DNA from: Halobacillus shinanisalinarum
GTDB lineage: Bacteria; Bacillota; Bacilli; Bacillales; Halobacillaceae
Assembly: GCF_022919835.1 (NCBI RefSeq)
Contig: NZ_CP095074.1
Span: forward strand, 1,302,001-1,366,000
Reading direction: 5' to 3'
Length of the DNA stretch: 64,000 nt
Both the position numbers and the translations under genes were made by a program. Every line of letters begins with the position of its first letter. The stretch's first letter is position 1. A model generated the notes under the pieces. The model did not search any database. It was not told the origin of the DNA and saw nothing but the letters and a program-made list of their open reading frames with translations. Shown piece after piece: positions 8,963-17,241 of the stretch.

Positions 8963-9419
8963 GAAACGATCCCCATTCTTTTAAGTATTTTTTCAGAATC
9001 AGCTTTTTTGTGCTGAAATAGTTTGAACCATTTTCACATACCTACTGGTTAGTATGTTATGTTTCTATACTATTTTAAAATTTCAGAAAATACAACCCAT
9101 AAGTATAGATTTTTATGTCGAATAACCGGAAAAATAAGTCCATAATCGCACTTATTTTTTCGAGTCTTCTATTGCTCGTTCCCTTAAGTAGGGATATTAT
9201 ATTTCTTTCATAAATCCCAATCAAAATTGATATATATAGCTAAAAGAGCATTTTTCACAAAGTTTGATTAACTAGATTGTGCCAAGTTTATTCATTTTCT
9301 AGAGGCAGGGAATCAGCTTAGCATCCTAACTGTGTTATTTGTAGCCAAAAGCTAGTAGATGAAACAACTAAATCGCTTAAGCCCATTAATGATTATTTCC
9401 TTATGCTAACACAAGGAGT
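8963..9419. other. Intergenic region between the acyl-CoA operon and the PTS remnant
   Basis: No intact gene is visible. It holds the promoter region of the acyl-CoA operon (operator candidate at 9040) and a hairpin at 9130-9159 with arms AAAAATAAGT/ACTTATTTTT, a possible weak bidirectional terminator. From about 9290 onward the sequence looks like decayed coding DNA leading into the EIIC remnant. Confidence 0.4.
9040..9056. promoter_or_regulatory. Candidate TetR operator upstream of the acyl-CoA dehydrogenase operon
   Basis: ACCTACTGGTTAGTATG matches 14 of 17 positions of the 2106-2122 site. A run AAAATAGTATAGAAAC on the minus strand just upstream could be a -10 region, so the site would lie over or just downstream of the promoter, as expected for a repressor. 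Confidence 0.5.
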
Positions 9420-9596
9420 TTTCGTAATTATGTCGCTTTGGATATAGGGTTAGTTGCCAAGCCGATTGGTGTCATTCCGCCGTGGACAATGCCTTCTATC
9501 CTTCAAGGCTATATCCTTACCGGAAGTATCTCTGGGGCGATTTTACAAGTCGTATTAGTTACCGTATCTTTCTATTTTCCTTTTCAAGGTCGTTAA
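9420..9596 (+). pseudogene. Remnant of a lactose/cellobiose-type PTS EIIC, C-terminal fragment
   Basis: The frame ending at TAA 9594-9596 reads RNYVALDIGLVAKPIGV, then IPPWTMPSILQGYILTGSIS and GAILQVVLVTV. It resembles the last membrane segments of CelB/LicC-type EIIC, especially the conserved P-P-W-T-x-P and GYxxTGSxSGA. No start or N-terminal body of the usual protein of about 430 residues remains upstream; stops interrupt the frame before 9393. It lies directly before an intact EIIA, as in lic/cel operons, so the locus has lost its permease. Confidence 0.6.
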
Positions 9597-9657
9597 AAAC
9601 ATCTAGAGGAAAAACAAAGTCATGATAAGACCAAATCATTCGACAGGGGGAGTCATC

Positions 9658-9963
9658 GTGAACACGGAAGAGATTATTTTCCAATTGATTTCACATGGAG
9701 GAAACGCCAGAAGTTCCGCTATGGAAGCCATCCACTCTGCAAGAGAAACACATTTCAGGTCCGCTGAAGAAAGTATAGGTGAAGCAAGAAAAGAACTAAG
9801 AGAAGCACATCGAGTTCAAACAGAGGTCATCCAAGCAGAAGCAAGAGGGGAAAAAAAAGACATAAGTTTATTGTTCATTCACGCACAGGATCACTTGATG
9901 AATGCAATGACGATTACAGATCTGGCGGAAGAAATCATTAAGATTCATAGAAAACTTTTTTAA
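9658..9963 (+). CDS. licA: PTS lactose/cellobiose-family EIIA component
   Basis: Small helical protein of 101 residues that matches the EIIA-Lac family. It has MNTEEIIFQLISHGGNARSS at the N-terminus and the phosphorylation-site helix 'FIHAQDHLMNAMTITDLAEE', with the active His in HAQDHLM. It would receive phosphate from HPr and pass it to an EIIB. The frame opens at an ATG at 9622, but the GTG at 9658 is preceded by CAGGGGGAG and gives the canonical family N-terminus. The EIIC upstream is broken and no EIIB is visible, so this may be an orphan that survives its operon or that works with another permease elsewhere. Confidence 0.85.
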   Translation: MNTEEIIFQLISHGGNARSSAMEAIHSARETHFRSAEESIGEARKELREAHRVQTEVIQAEARGEKKDISLLFIHAQDHLMNAMTITDLAEEIIKIHRKLF

Positions 9964-10303
9964 CAAACGATATTAAAAATCAGTGGCTCCACTAACTTGT
10001 GTCAATTATATACACTAATAGTGAAAGGCGGAGTGTATGGTTTCTAAGGGATTGTATCATTTATCACAAATTCTTTAGTTAGCAGTAGAAGCACATGGAG
10101 TACATTGCCCATGTGCTTTCTATTTATAAGAGAATGAATATTCACCCCGCTGGATTTAGTTTTTTAAAGAAATGGAAGAAGGATAGATTAACGTCAAGTA
10201 TTATTGGCCTTGGGAAACAAACTGAAATTACGTGTGTCAAGGAGCTTTTTATATCCTTTACTGTGGTTCCACTGGCTATAGATCATTCAGATATAGAACC
10301 TAT

Positions 10304-10765
10304 TCATTTGTTATAATCCCACAAGATCAGCCAGTCCCCTTCCACTTCAGTCACAAATACTTCCTGGTGTAAATCGAATGTACCATACTTTCCTTTAAAG
10401 GTTTGAACAACGGTCGTGGCATAAACAACCCCTATGGAATCAGCATCCTTTGTCATTGACCAGCCTTCAACTTTTTCCATGTTACTTAATGAGTAAGAAA
10501 ATGTGGTAACACCAAAGTGATTCATAAATACATGGGCGCGATCCTGAATGTAATGTCCCTTAGTAAATTTTTCTTTCATTAATGGGTGAAACAGCCCCCA
10601 AGATTCCGCGAACCGCGCTTCTTGCTCATACTCATAGAAGGATTGCACTGTCTTTTTGGCTTGTTGACTTGGCGTCTGACGTAGGAAAAGTGCACCAATC
10701 AGAATAATAACTGCAATTAAAAAGGCTAAAGCTACGAACATCTTAAATTTACTTTTCTTCCTCAC
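10304..10765 (-). CDS. Membrane-anchored protein of unknown function
   Basis: With the GTG at 10765 (ribosome site GGCGGGAG, 8-base spacing) the product has 153 residues: a short basic N-terminus (MRKKSKFK), one transmembrane helix 'MFVALAFLIAVIILIGALF', then an extracytoplasmic domain of about 120 residues rich in aromatic residues (SFYEYEQEARFAESWGLFHP, EVFVTEVEGDWLILWDYNK). The size and alternating strands are compatible with an NTF2-like domain, but no family is recognised with certainty. An ATG further upstream (10810) lacks a ribosome site. It stands alone between the PTS remnant and the proline locus. Confidence 0.7.
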   Translation of the reverse strand: MRKKSKFKMFVALAFLIAVIILIGALFLRQTPSQQAKKTVQSFYEYEQEARFAESWGLFHPLMKEKFTKGHYIQDRAHVFMNHFGVTTFSYSLSNMEKVEGWSMTKDADSIGVVYATTVVQTFKGKYGTFDLHQEVFVTEVEGDWLILWDYNK

Positions 10766-10862
10766 TAAAATCGCTCCCGCCTCGTTGCCTTGTACGACTA
10801 ATCTATGCACAAAAACCTAAATTTAGGTACAAGAGCGGAAGCCACATCTAATTGGGTGTTAT

Positions 10863-10894
10863 AAAAATAGCCTTGCAAAGATTCTCTTTGCAAG
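10863..10894 (-). terminator. Rho-independent terminator, minus strand
   Basis: Perfect 10-bp arms CTTGCAAAGA/TCTTTGCAAG (10872-10894) with a 3-base loop, followed on the minus strand by GCTATTTTTAT. It lies about 310 bases beyond the stop of the PucR-type regulator at 11206 and before the orphan membrane protein. Confidence 0.6.
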
Positions 10895-11205
10895 ACTCCA
10901 GAATGAAAACAAACTTATTGGTTCGTCTTTTCCAAATCTATTTTCTATATTCCAAGCAAGAAGTGATTCGCTACGTTCATTAAAATTGATCGTTTATTTT
11001 GTTGTCTAGCTTGTGTCCCCCCATTACCTTACAGAGAATAATTCCGTATCTCTTCTCATGTTGTGACGAATAGTGTTCCCTATTGTAATAAAACCCCAAA
11101 TTGGTCAAACGCTTAATTAATTTTTTTACTTGAGCTTATATATCTCTCAAGCCTTCTTCCTACAACGTTGACGACGCTTTTGTGTTTTTACTTCAATGGG
11201 GTAGG
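10895..11205. other. Intergenic region downstream of the putR-like gene
   Basis: About 310 AT-rich bases without a supported gene on either strand. The only structure noted is a short inverted repeat TTGAG/CTCAA around 11130-11150. Function unknown; it may be the 3' untranslated region of the regulator transcript ending at the 10872 hairpin. Confidence 0.4.
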
Positions 11206-12468
11206 TTACAGGGCATCCCTATAACGCTGATAATATGCCTCCACATTATTAAGTAGCAACAATTCAGTATATAAGTAGGTTTTCATATTGAAATCATGGA
11301 AATCAATCGTCGTGAGTTCCTGTATTTTTTTAATTCGGTAATTTAACGTGTTGGGGTGGATGAATAATTGATTGGCTGTCTGCTTACCTTTGCCATTATT
11401 GGCCAAGTACACTTCAAGGGTCCGCAGTAAATCAGTCTGCTTTTCTGTATCATTCTGGATGAGGGTCAATAAATCATCACTGTAATAGTCTTCTGAACTG
11501 TTTTTTTCATACAGTGTAGCTAAATAACGGTAAATCCCTAGTTTTGTGAACTCTCGAGGCATGGATTCAGGTCTAGGGGTTATGAAGTTTGCTATTTCAA
11601 TCACTTCGAGGGCTTCGAGAAAACTTTTTCTCATATGATACAAAGTTGTATATTCTTTCCCTACCCCGATCAAAAAGTTGTAAAACTCCTCTTCTCCTGC
11701 TTCACTTTTCACCTTTTCAATTATTTCTCTGGCTAAATTACGCGAAGATACTTCTTCTCCTGGCTCACCATAAAGGATTAAAATCACTTGGAATTCTGTT
11801 TTCAAGTAATGAATTTGTTTCTTACTGGATGAGTAGTGAACTGTCTTCTCAAGATAATCGAGCATATATTTATATTGAGGTGTTGTCACAGAAAAAACGA
11901 CAACGGAAAAACGCTCTGGTAAGGTAAGCTTGGTTAGGGATGCGTCATGACGGAATTGACTTTCGCTTCCGTACTCATGATGAAGAAGCTTCCACAACAA
12001 CTCTTCTCTCTTTCCTTCTTTGGCATTGATCCTTTCATAAACATCATAGATCAGTTTGCCTAGGTGTGGGGTAATTTCCTCAAGGAAGCCGAGCTCCTCG
12101 TCTTTTAGGAGATGGTCAGATTCTTGAACCCAAATATATCCCATTGTATGGCCGAGGTGCTGGGCAGCCACCACGACACGCTGATGAAACCCTAATTCTT
12201 CGATAGGATGGACACGGATTGGATCAGGATGACTTTCTAGCCGCTGCACGATTCCTTCCTTCTTCAACCGATCGATAATGAAGATCGGGCACTTTTTTGA
12301 AAGAATAGTCTTCTGCTGGGTCTGATCAAACTCCTCAATGGATGAACTGTACGAAATTAATTCGAAATTTTTATTTTCTATAATGACGGGCTTTCGTAAT
12401 TTCGAACTGATCAGTTCAGTGGCTTTATGAATATCCTCTACTTGGAGGATCAATTGTCTTGCTTCCAT
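11206..12468 (-). CDS. putR: PucR-family regulator, likely proline-responsive activator PutR
   Basis: Protein of 420 residues. The C-terminus has the PucR helix-turn-helix: LLRTLEVYLANNGKGKQTAN followed by QLFIHPNTLNYRIKKIQELT, close to the end. The middle carries the GGDEF-like/CdaR sensor region. The start ATG follows GGAAAGGGAAGGGTTCAT. It is next to proline dehydrogenase and P5C dehydrogenase on the same strand, the arrangement seen for Bacillus subtilis PutR, which activates putBCP in response to proline. PutR identity rests on domain type plus neighbourhood. It has its own upstream region (12473-12600) and is separated from the enzymes by a terminator and a repeat array. Confidence 0.8.
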   Translation of the reverse strand: MEARQLILQVEDIHKATELISSKLRKPVIIENKNFELISYSSSIEEFDQTQQKTILSKKCPIFIIDRLKKEGIVQRLESHPDPIRVHPIEELGFHQRVVVAAQHLGHTMGYIWVQESDHLLKDEELGFLEEITPHLGKLIYDVYERINAKEGKREELLWKLLHHEYGSESQFRHDASLTKLTLPERFSVVVFSVTTPQYKYMLDYLEKTVHYSSSKKQIHYLKTEFQVILILYGEPGEEVSSRNLAREIIEKVKSEAGEEEFYNFLIGVGKEYTTLYHMRKSFLEALEVIEIANFITPRPESMPREFTKLGIYRYLATLYEKNSSEDYYSDDLLTLIQNDTEKQTDLLRTLEVYLANNGKGKQTANQLFIHPNTLNYRIKKIQELTTIDFHDFNMKTYLYTELLLLNNVEAYYQRYRDAL

Positions 12469-12612
12469 ATGAACCCTTCCCTTTCCAAGCAGGTTATTTT
12501 TACTGTATAGGTCACCTAATTACACACTATTATAGCGAGTTGTCGAGGAAAGAGAAAGGAAAACATTTGTTTAACTGCTTCTAACTAGCTTATATTTCCG
12601 GCACTTACTCTA

Positions 12613-12707
12613 TTTATCAACGCTTACTCCTCTTTTATCAGCGCAATCCTTTCTTTTATCGGCGCGTTCTCCCCTTTTACCGGCGCAATTCTTCCTTTTA
12701 TCGGCGC
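12613..12707. repeat. Tandem array of five degenerate 21-bp repeats
   Basis: Cores of the form TTTATCGGCGC start at 12613, 12634, 12655, 12676 and 12697, exactly 21 bases apart: TTTATCAACGC, TTTATCAGCGC, TTTATCGGCGC, TTTACCGGCGC, TTTATCGGCGC. The linkers are pyrimidine-rich and vary. The array lies between the promoter region of the putR-like gene and the terminator of the P5C dehydrogenase. Similar GCGCCGATAAAAG runs are known to annotators of Bacillaceae intergenic DNA; no function is established here. Confidence 0.8.
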
Positions 12708-12723
12708 TTATCACTTTCACACG

Positions 12724-12755
12724 TTAAAAAAGCTCCCCCGTGATGGGAGAGCTTT
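12724..12755 (-). terminator. Rho-independent terminator of the proline catabolic operon
   Basis: Hairpin AAAGCTCTCCC/GGGGGAGCTTT with loop ATCAC, followed on the minus strand by TTTTTTAACG. It starts 13 bases after the stop of the P5C dehydrogenase. Confidence 0.85.
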
Positions 12756-12767
12756 CTGAAATAACTC

Positions 12768-14315
12768 TTAATACATTTCTGAGATTGTCTTCGCTTGCAT
12801 ATGCAGGGCCAAGTAATCTGGACCGCCGGCTTTTGAATCAGTACCGGACATTTTGAATCCACCAAATGGCTGGTATCCAACAATGGCGCCTGTGCAATTA
12901 CGGTTGAAATAAAGGTTACCAACGTGGAAATCATATTTCGCTTGTTCAAGGTGTTCGCGGTTATCGGAAATCACGGCCCCTGTTAAGCCATACTCTGTGT
13001 TATTGGCAATTTCAATTGCTTCGTCAAAATCTTTTGCCTTAGTGAAGCAGACGACTGGACCAAAAATTTCCTCTTGCTGCATGCGGGAATCTGGAGCAAG
13101 GTCAGCAAAGATAGTCGGTTCGATGAAATATCCTTTAGAATCATCACCTTTACCACCTGTTACTAGACGTCCTTCTTCTTTACCGATTTCGATATAGCTC
13201 ATAATTTTATCATAAGCACTTTGGTCAACGACAGGACCCATGTAAACATTGTCCTCAGAAGCATTTCCAACAGTCAGTTCTTTTGCACGCTTCGCGACCA
13301 TGTCGAGCACCTCATCGTAGACATCTTCATGGACGACGGCACGAGAACCTGAAGAACATTTTTGCCCGGAGAAACCAAAGGCAGACACGATAATGGCTTC
13401 AGCAGCTGTCTCTAGGTTGGCACTGCTATCAACAACGACAGTATCTTTACCACCCATTTCAGCGATTACTTGTTTCAGATGATTCTGACCTTCTTGAATT
13501 TCAGCGGCACGTTTAATGATGCGAGTTCCAACATCACGTGAGCCTGTGAAGGAAATCAGCGCTGTTTTTGGATGATCGACAAGATAGTCACCGACTTCTC
13601 CGCCGCTTCCTGGTACAAAGTTCAAGACACCTTTAGGAAGGCCAGCTTCTTCAAGTACCTCAACGAATTTTGCTGCGATAACAGGACTGTTACTAGCAGG
13701 CTTCATCACCACTGTGCTTCCTGTTACAAGCGGTGCAACGGCTGTTCCTGCCATAATCGCAAAAGCCAAGTTCCAAGGTGGAATGACTACAGCCACACCT
13801 GTAGACGTATAAATGTAGCGGTTTTGTTCGCCTGGACGGCTTTCAACAGGCTTTCCGTCTTTCAATTCGATCATTTGGCGAGCGTAATACTCTAGGAAGT
13901 CAATGGCTTCTGCCGTATCAGCATCCGCTTCCTTCCACGGTTTCCCTACTTCATATACTAAATACGCGGAAAATTCATGCTTACGTCTTCTAATAATGCT
14001 GGCAGCACGGAAAAGTAATTCTGCGCGTGCTCTTGGATCCCACTTCTTCCAGCTTTTGAATGCTTCTGCAGCGGATTGAACAGCTTTTTCAGCAATGTCC
14101 TGATTCGCTTTTGATACCGAACCAACGACTTGTTTTGTATTGGCAGGGTTCGTGGAAACAATTTGGTCATCTGTTCTAATTCTTTCCCCGTTTACAAGTA
14201 AATCATGTTTTTGACCTAATTCCTCTTTCACTTGCTTCAACGCTTCTTCAAAAGCCTTTTTATTTTCCTCGACAGTAAAATCTGTAAATGGTTCGTGTTT
14301 GTAAGCTGTTACCAT
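12768..14315 (-). CDS. pruA: L-glutamate gamma-semialdehyde (1-pyrroline-5-carboxylate) dehydrogenase
   Basis: Protein of 515 residues, the usual length of RocA/PutC/PruA. It oxidises glutamate-5-semialdehyde to glutamate with NAD+, the second step of proline breakdown. Seen are the ALDH cofactor motif FTGSRDVG, the catalytic Glu in '[14 protein letters not shown]', the catalytic Cys in [17 protein letters not shown], and the C-terminal substrate-loop region '[29 protein letters not shown]', which marks the P5C dehydrogenase subgroup. It follows proline dehydrogenase by 30 bases on the same strand and is closed by the terminator at 12724-12755. The start follows GGAGAGGGGAATTTTATT. Confidence 0.95.
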   Translation of the reverse strand: MVTAYKHEPFTDFTVEENKKAFEEALKQVKEELGQKHDLLVNGERIRTDDQIVSTNPANTKQVVGSVSKANQDIAEKAVQSAAEAFKSWKKWDPRARAELLFRAASIIRRRKHEFSAYLVYEVGKPWKEADADTAEAIDFLEYYARQMIELKDGKPVESRPGEQNRYIYTSTGVAVVIPPWNLAFAIMAGTAVAPLVTGSTVVMKPASNSPVIAAKFVEVLEEAGLPKGVLNFVPGSGGEVGDYLVDHPKTALISFTGSRDVGTRIIKRAAEIQEGQNHLKQVIAEMGGKDTVVVDSSANLETAAEAIIVSAFGFSGQKCSSGSRAVVHEDVYDEVLDMVAKRAKELTVGNASEDNVYMGPVVDQSAYDKIMSYIEIGKEEGRLVTGGKGDDSKGYFIEPTIFADLAPDSRMQQEEIFGPVVCFTKAKDFDEAIEIANNTEYGLTGAVISDNREHLEQAKYDFHVGNLYFNRNCTGAIVGYQPFGGFKMSGTDSKAGGPDYLALHMQAKTISEMY

Positions 14316-14345
14316 AATAAAATTCCCCTCTCCATTTTTGAAAAA

Positions 14346-15269
14346 TTATTTCTTGAACATTCCTTTTACAGCAAAGGCGATGTTCGCAGGTCTTTCAGCT
14401 AAACGCCTCATAAAGTACCCGTACCAATCCTCGCCATAAGGAAGGTAAACTCTTACAGTATACCCTTCCTTCACCAGCTCTGATTGCGTTTGATTTCTCA
14501 TGCCATATAACATTTGAAACTCAAATTGATCTTTTGAAATTCCATGTTCTCTCACCAATTTTTTAGTGAAATCAATCATAGCATCATCATGACTCCCTAC
14601 GGCCGTATAATGACCGTTCAACAGATTCTTTTCGATGAGACGTTTCAAGTTTGCATCAACCTCTTGCTTATCAACAAAAGCCACCTTGCCCGATTCCTTA
14701 TAGGCTCCTTTTACAAGTCTTAAATAAGGATCGTAAGCCTGCAGCTCATCTACATAATCATTGGAACGATAAAGATAGGATTGGATCACCGTTCCCAAAT
14801 TTGCATGTTTTTCTTTTAATGCTTTGTAAATCTCAAGGGTCGGCTCACATCTAGAAGAATCTTCCATATCAATGGTCACCGTAATATCATATTTTGCAGC
14901 TTCCTCAAGTACTCGTTCCATGTTTTCCATGACCAATTCCTTGCTAATATCAAGACCAAGTGAAGTCAATTTTAAAGACATCTCGGAATCCAGCTGATGA
15001 TGAGCAATCGCCTGGATCGTCTCAACACCTTCCTGACAGCGCTTTCTCGATTCTGCCTCGGATTCAACGAATTCCCCAAGGTGGTCAACAGTAACTTGCA
15101 ACCCATCATGGTTCAGCTGCTTAATCAACGGAATTGCTTGAGAAAATGTTTCTCCCCCTACAATCTTGTCAGCCCCAAAACTCGTTCCAAAACGCTTAGC
15201 TAAGCGATCTAATAACTTGTTATTGGAAAGATATAAGAAAAAGTTCTTACTAATGGCTTCCAAGATCAT
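14346..15269 (-). CDS. putB: Proline dehydrogenase (FAD-dependent, monofunctional)
   Basis: Protein of about 307 residues, typical of the short Gram-positive enzyme that oxidises proline to P5C with FAD. Motifs include TVDHLGEFV near residue 60, 'DITVTIDMEDSSRCEPTLEI', RLVKGAYKE, and the C-terminal 'MLYGMRNQTQSELVKEGYTVRVYLPYGEDWYGYFMRRLAERPANI', which holds the conserved proline-binding arginines. The frame opens with GTG at 15272, but AAAGGAG is then too close; the ATG at 15269 has a workable spacing of four. It is first in the putB-P5CDH operon. Confidence 0.95.
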   Translation of the reverse strand: MILEAISKNFFLYLSNNKLLDRLAKRFGTSFGADKIVGGETFSQAIPLIKQLNHDGLQVTVDHLGEFVESEAESRKRCQEGVETIQAIAHHQLDSEMSLKLTSLGLDISKELVMENMERVLEEAAKYDITVTIDMEDSSRCEPTLEIYKALKEKHANLGTVIQSYLYRSNDYVDELQAYDPYLRLVKGAYKESGKVAFVDKQEVDANLKRLIEKNLLNGHYTAVGSHDDAMIDFTKKLVREHGISKDQFEFQMLYGMRNQTQSELVKEGYTVRVYLPYGEDWYGYFMRRLAERPANIAFAVKGMFKK

Positions 15270-15348
15270 CACACTCCTTTATCTTCTTCTATTAACTGTA
15301 ACCATGTGGTTTTCAGATGGAATGTATTGAATTTCATCTGTTAAGAAA

Positions 15349-15378
15349 ATTATAACGATTATGTCCGGGTGGAGACAA
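15349..15378 (-). promoter_or_regulatory. Candidate sigma-A promoter of the proline catabolic operon
   Basis: On the minus strand TTGTCT (15373-15378) and TATAAT (15349-15354) are separated by 18 bases, about 80 bases upstream of the proline dehydrogenase start. A CCACAA half-site at 15389-15394, just upstream of the -35, resembles one half of the PutR inverted repeat described for Bacillus subtilis (TTGTGG-N5-CCACAA); the other half is degenerate here. Confidence 0.45.
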
Positions 15379-15652
15379 CGTGCTCCAACCACAAACTTTC
15401 CTACATGGTTTTATGGTTATTACACAAATGGTTCACTTCATGTTTATCCACTGAGGGGGTCAAGTAAACATAAGAATTTCAATGATCCGTCACGTAGCGA
15501 ACACTTACGATTTTGCCATCCCTCACACTTGATTAAAAGATACATTTTTTCTCACCAAATGTGCTAATAACACCTATAACTATCTAATATGTTTAAATTC
15601 CTCCTGCCTCTGTCAATAATAAGTTCATAGTACTAGAACGGGAGAAGATCCA
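15379..15652. other. Divergent intergenic region between the proline and germination operons
   Basis: No gene is supported; a 68-codon plus-strand frame from 15361 has no ribosome site. It should hold the upstream activator sites of the proline operon and the forespore promoter of the germination operon. CATAGTA at 15626-15632 resembles a sigma-G -10, but no matching -35 was found at the right distance. Confidence 0.4.
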
Positions 15653-17215
15653 ATGACCTCAGAAGGAAAGCGTGATAAAAATAATACAACTGATACAGGA
15701 AATGATCACTTTGACAATGAGTTAGCGAATAATCTAAAAAAAATAAAAAAAGAACTCGGCAATAGTAGTGATTTAATTGTGCGCAAATTCACGATAGGTG
15801 ATGACCTTTGCCTAAATGCAGCGGCAATCTACATGGACGGCTTGGTGGATGAAAAGACCGTTAATGAATTTGTATTGGAGTCGATAAAGGTTGAGTCCTC
15901 TGAGGAGGGAGCGATCAATCAGAAAAATGTTTTTGAATTTATTAACACCCACGCCATCTCGGTTGGAGAAGTTAAAGTCATTCAAGAATGGAACACATTA
16001 ATTCTGGCCATTTTATCGGGGCATACGGCAATTTTGGTTGATGGTTGTGCGAAGATCCTCACTGGCAATACAAAAGGCGGAGAAACTCGACAGGTGTCAG
16101 AACCTACTTCCCAACTCGTCATTCGAGGGCCAAAAGAAGCATTTACTGAATCGATCGGGACAAATGCAGCCTTGATTCGACGACGAATTAAAACCCCGAA
16201 TTTATGGCTTGAGACGATGCAAATTGGAAGTACCACCCAAACGGATGTCGCTCTTATGTACATAAAAGGTGTGGCTAATGAGAAGGTGCTTAAAGAGACA
16301 AAAAAGCGTTTAGGCAGAATTGATATCGATGGAATTCTTGAGTCTGGTTATATCGAACAGCTTATTCAGGACCATCCCTATTCCCCTTTTCCAACCATCT
16401 ATAATACAGAACGACCAGATGCTATTGTAGGTAATTTACTTGAGGGAAGGATAGCTATCCTGGTAGATGGCACGCCTTTTGTGTTAGTTATACCAGCTTT
16501 ATTTATTCAGTTTTTTCAATCTCCTGCCGATTATTATCAACAGTTTTTTATTGGTTCATTTTTACGATTGTTAAGACTATCCACCTATATTATTACCTTA
16601 CTCACGCCAGCACTTTATATAGCCTTAACAACTTTCCATCCGCAAATGATTCCGACACGTCTATTAATCAGCTTGGCTGCCCAAAATGAAGGCGTTCCCT
16701 TTCCTCTTTTTGTCGAGGTCATGCTGATGGAAATCACCTTCGAGATTTTACGTGAAGCTGGTGTCCGTATGCCGCGTGCCGTTGGTCAAGCTGTTTCCAT
16801 TGTTGGTGGACTTGTACTTGGCCAAGCCGCCGTCCAAGCTGGAATTGTTTCTGCAGCAACGGTTATTGTTGTCTCGCTTACAGGGATCGCAAGCTTTGCG
16901 TTCCCTTCCTATACTATTGGTGTTCCTGCGCGACTACTGCGCTTTTTAATGATGATCCTAGCAGGAAGCTTAGGTCTCTATGGTGTGGCAATGGCATTAT
17001 TTATTCTTGTAGCCCACTTGAGCAGCTTGCGCTCTTTTGGAATCCCTTATCTAAGTCCTTTTGCACCGTTTGTTTGGTCAGATATTAAAGATACTCTTGT
17101 GCGTCAGCCGTTATGGTCCTTGCTTCTCAGGCCCAAACTGATCAACCAACAGAATCTTAAACGGCAAGATAAAAGTCAAAAACCAACCCCGCCAGACACA
17201 GACAACTCTGCTTAG
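15653..17215 (+). CDS. GerA-family spore germinant receptor A subunit
   Basis: Protein of 520 residues with the GerA layout: a soluble N-terminal domain of about 280 residues (SSDLIVRKFTIGDDLCLNAA, DGCAKILTGNTKGGETRQVS, 'ESIGTNAALIRRRIKTPNLW') followed by about five membrane segments ('LLRLSTYIITLLTPALYIAL', 'FPLFVEVMLMEITFEILREAGVRMPRAVGQAVSIVGGLVLGQAAVQAG'). GerA proteins form the ion-channel/ligand core of receptors in the spore inner membrane. The start follows ACGGGAGAAGATCCA. It is followed by the C and B subunit genes in the order A-C-B. The stimulating nutrient cannot be told from sequence. Confidence 0.95.
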   Translation: MTSEGKRDKNNTTDTGNDHFDNELANNLKKIKKELGNSSDLIVRKFTIGDDLCLNAAAIYMDGLVDEKTVNEFVLESIKVESSEEGAINQKNVFEFINTHAISVGEVKVIQEWNTLILAILSGHTAILVDGCAKILTGNTKGGETRQVSEPTSQLVIRGPKEAFTESIGTNAALIRRRIKTPNLWLETMQIGSTTQTDVALMYIKGVANEKVLKETKKRLGRIDIDGILESGYIEQLIQDHPYSPFPTIYNTERPDAIVGNLLEGRIAILVDGTPFVLVIPALFIQFFQSPADYYQQFFIGSFLRLLRLSTYIITLLTPALYIALTTFHPQMIPTRLLISLAAQNEGVPFPLFVEVMLMEITFEILREAGVRMPRAVGQAVSIVGGLVLGQAAVQAGIVSAATVIVVSLTGIASFAFPSYTIGVPARLLRFLMMILAGSLGLYGVAMALFILVAHLSSLRSFGIPYLSPFAPFVWSDIKDTLVRQPLWSLLLRPKLINQQNLKRQDKSQKPTPPDTDNSA

Positions 17216-17241
17216 GAAAGGAATAGAGTGGTGATGAGATA

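Noticed and set aside
10095..10316. 73-codon plus-strand frame after licA
   Set aside because: No ribosome site or family match and it overlaps the end of a better-supported minus-strand gene.
12605..12713. 21-bp repeats as a CRISPR array
   Set aside because: Repeats and spacers are far too short, spacers are not unique 30-40-mers, and no cas gene is present.
15361..15567. 68-codon plus-strand frame in the proline/germination spacer
   Set aside because: Occupies the place where the proline operon promoter must lie; no ribosome site.
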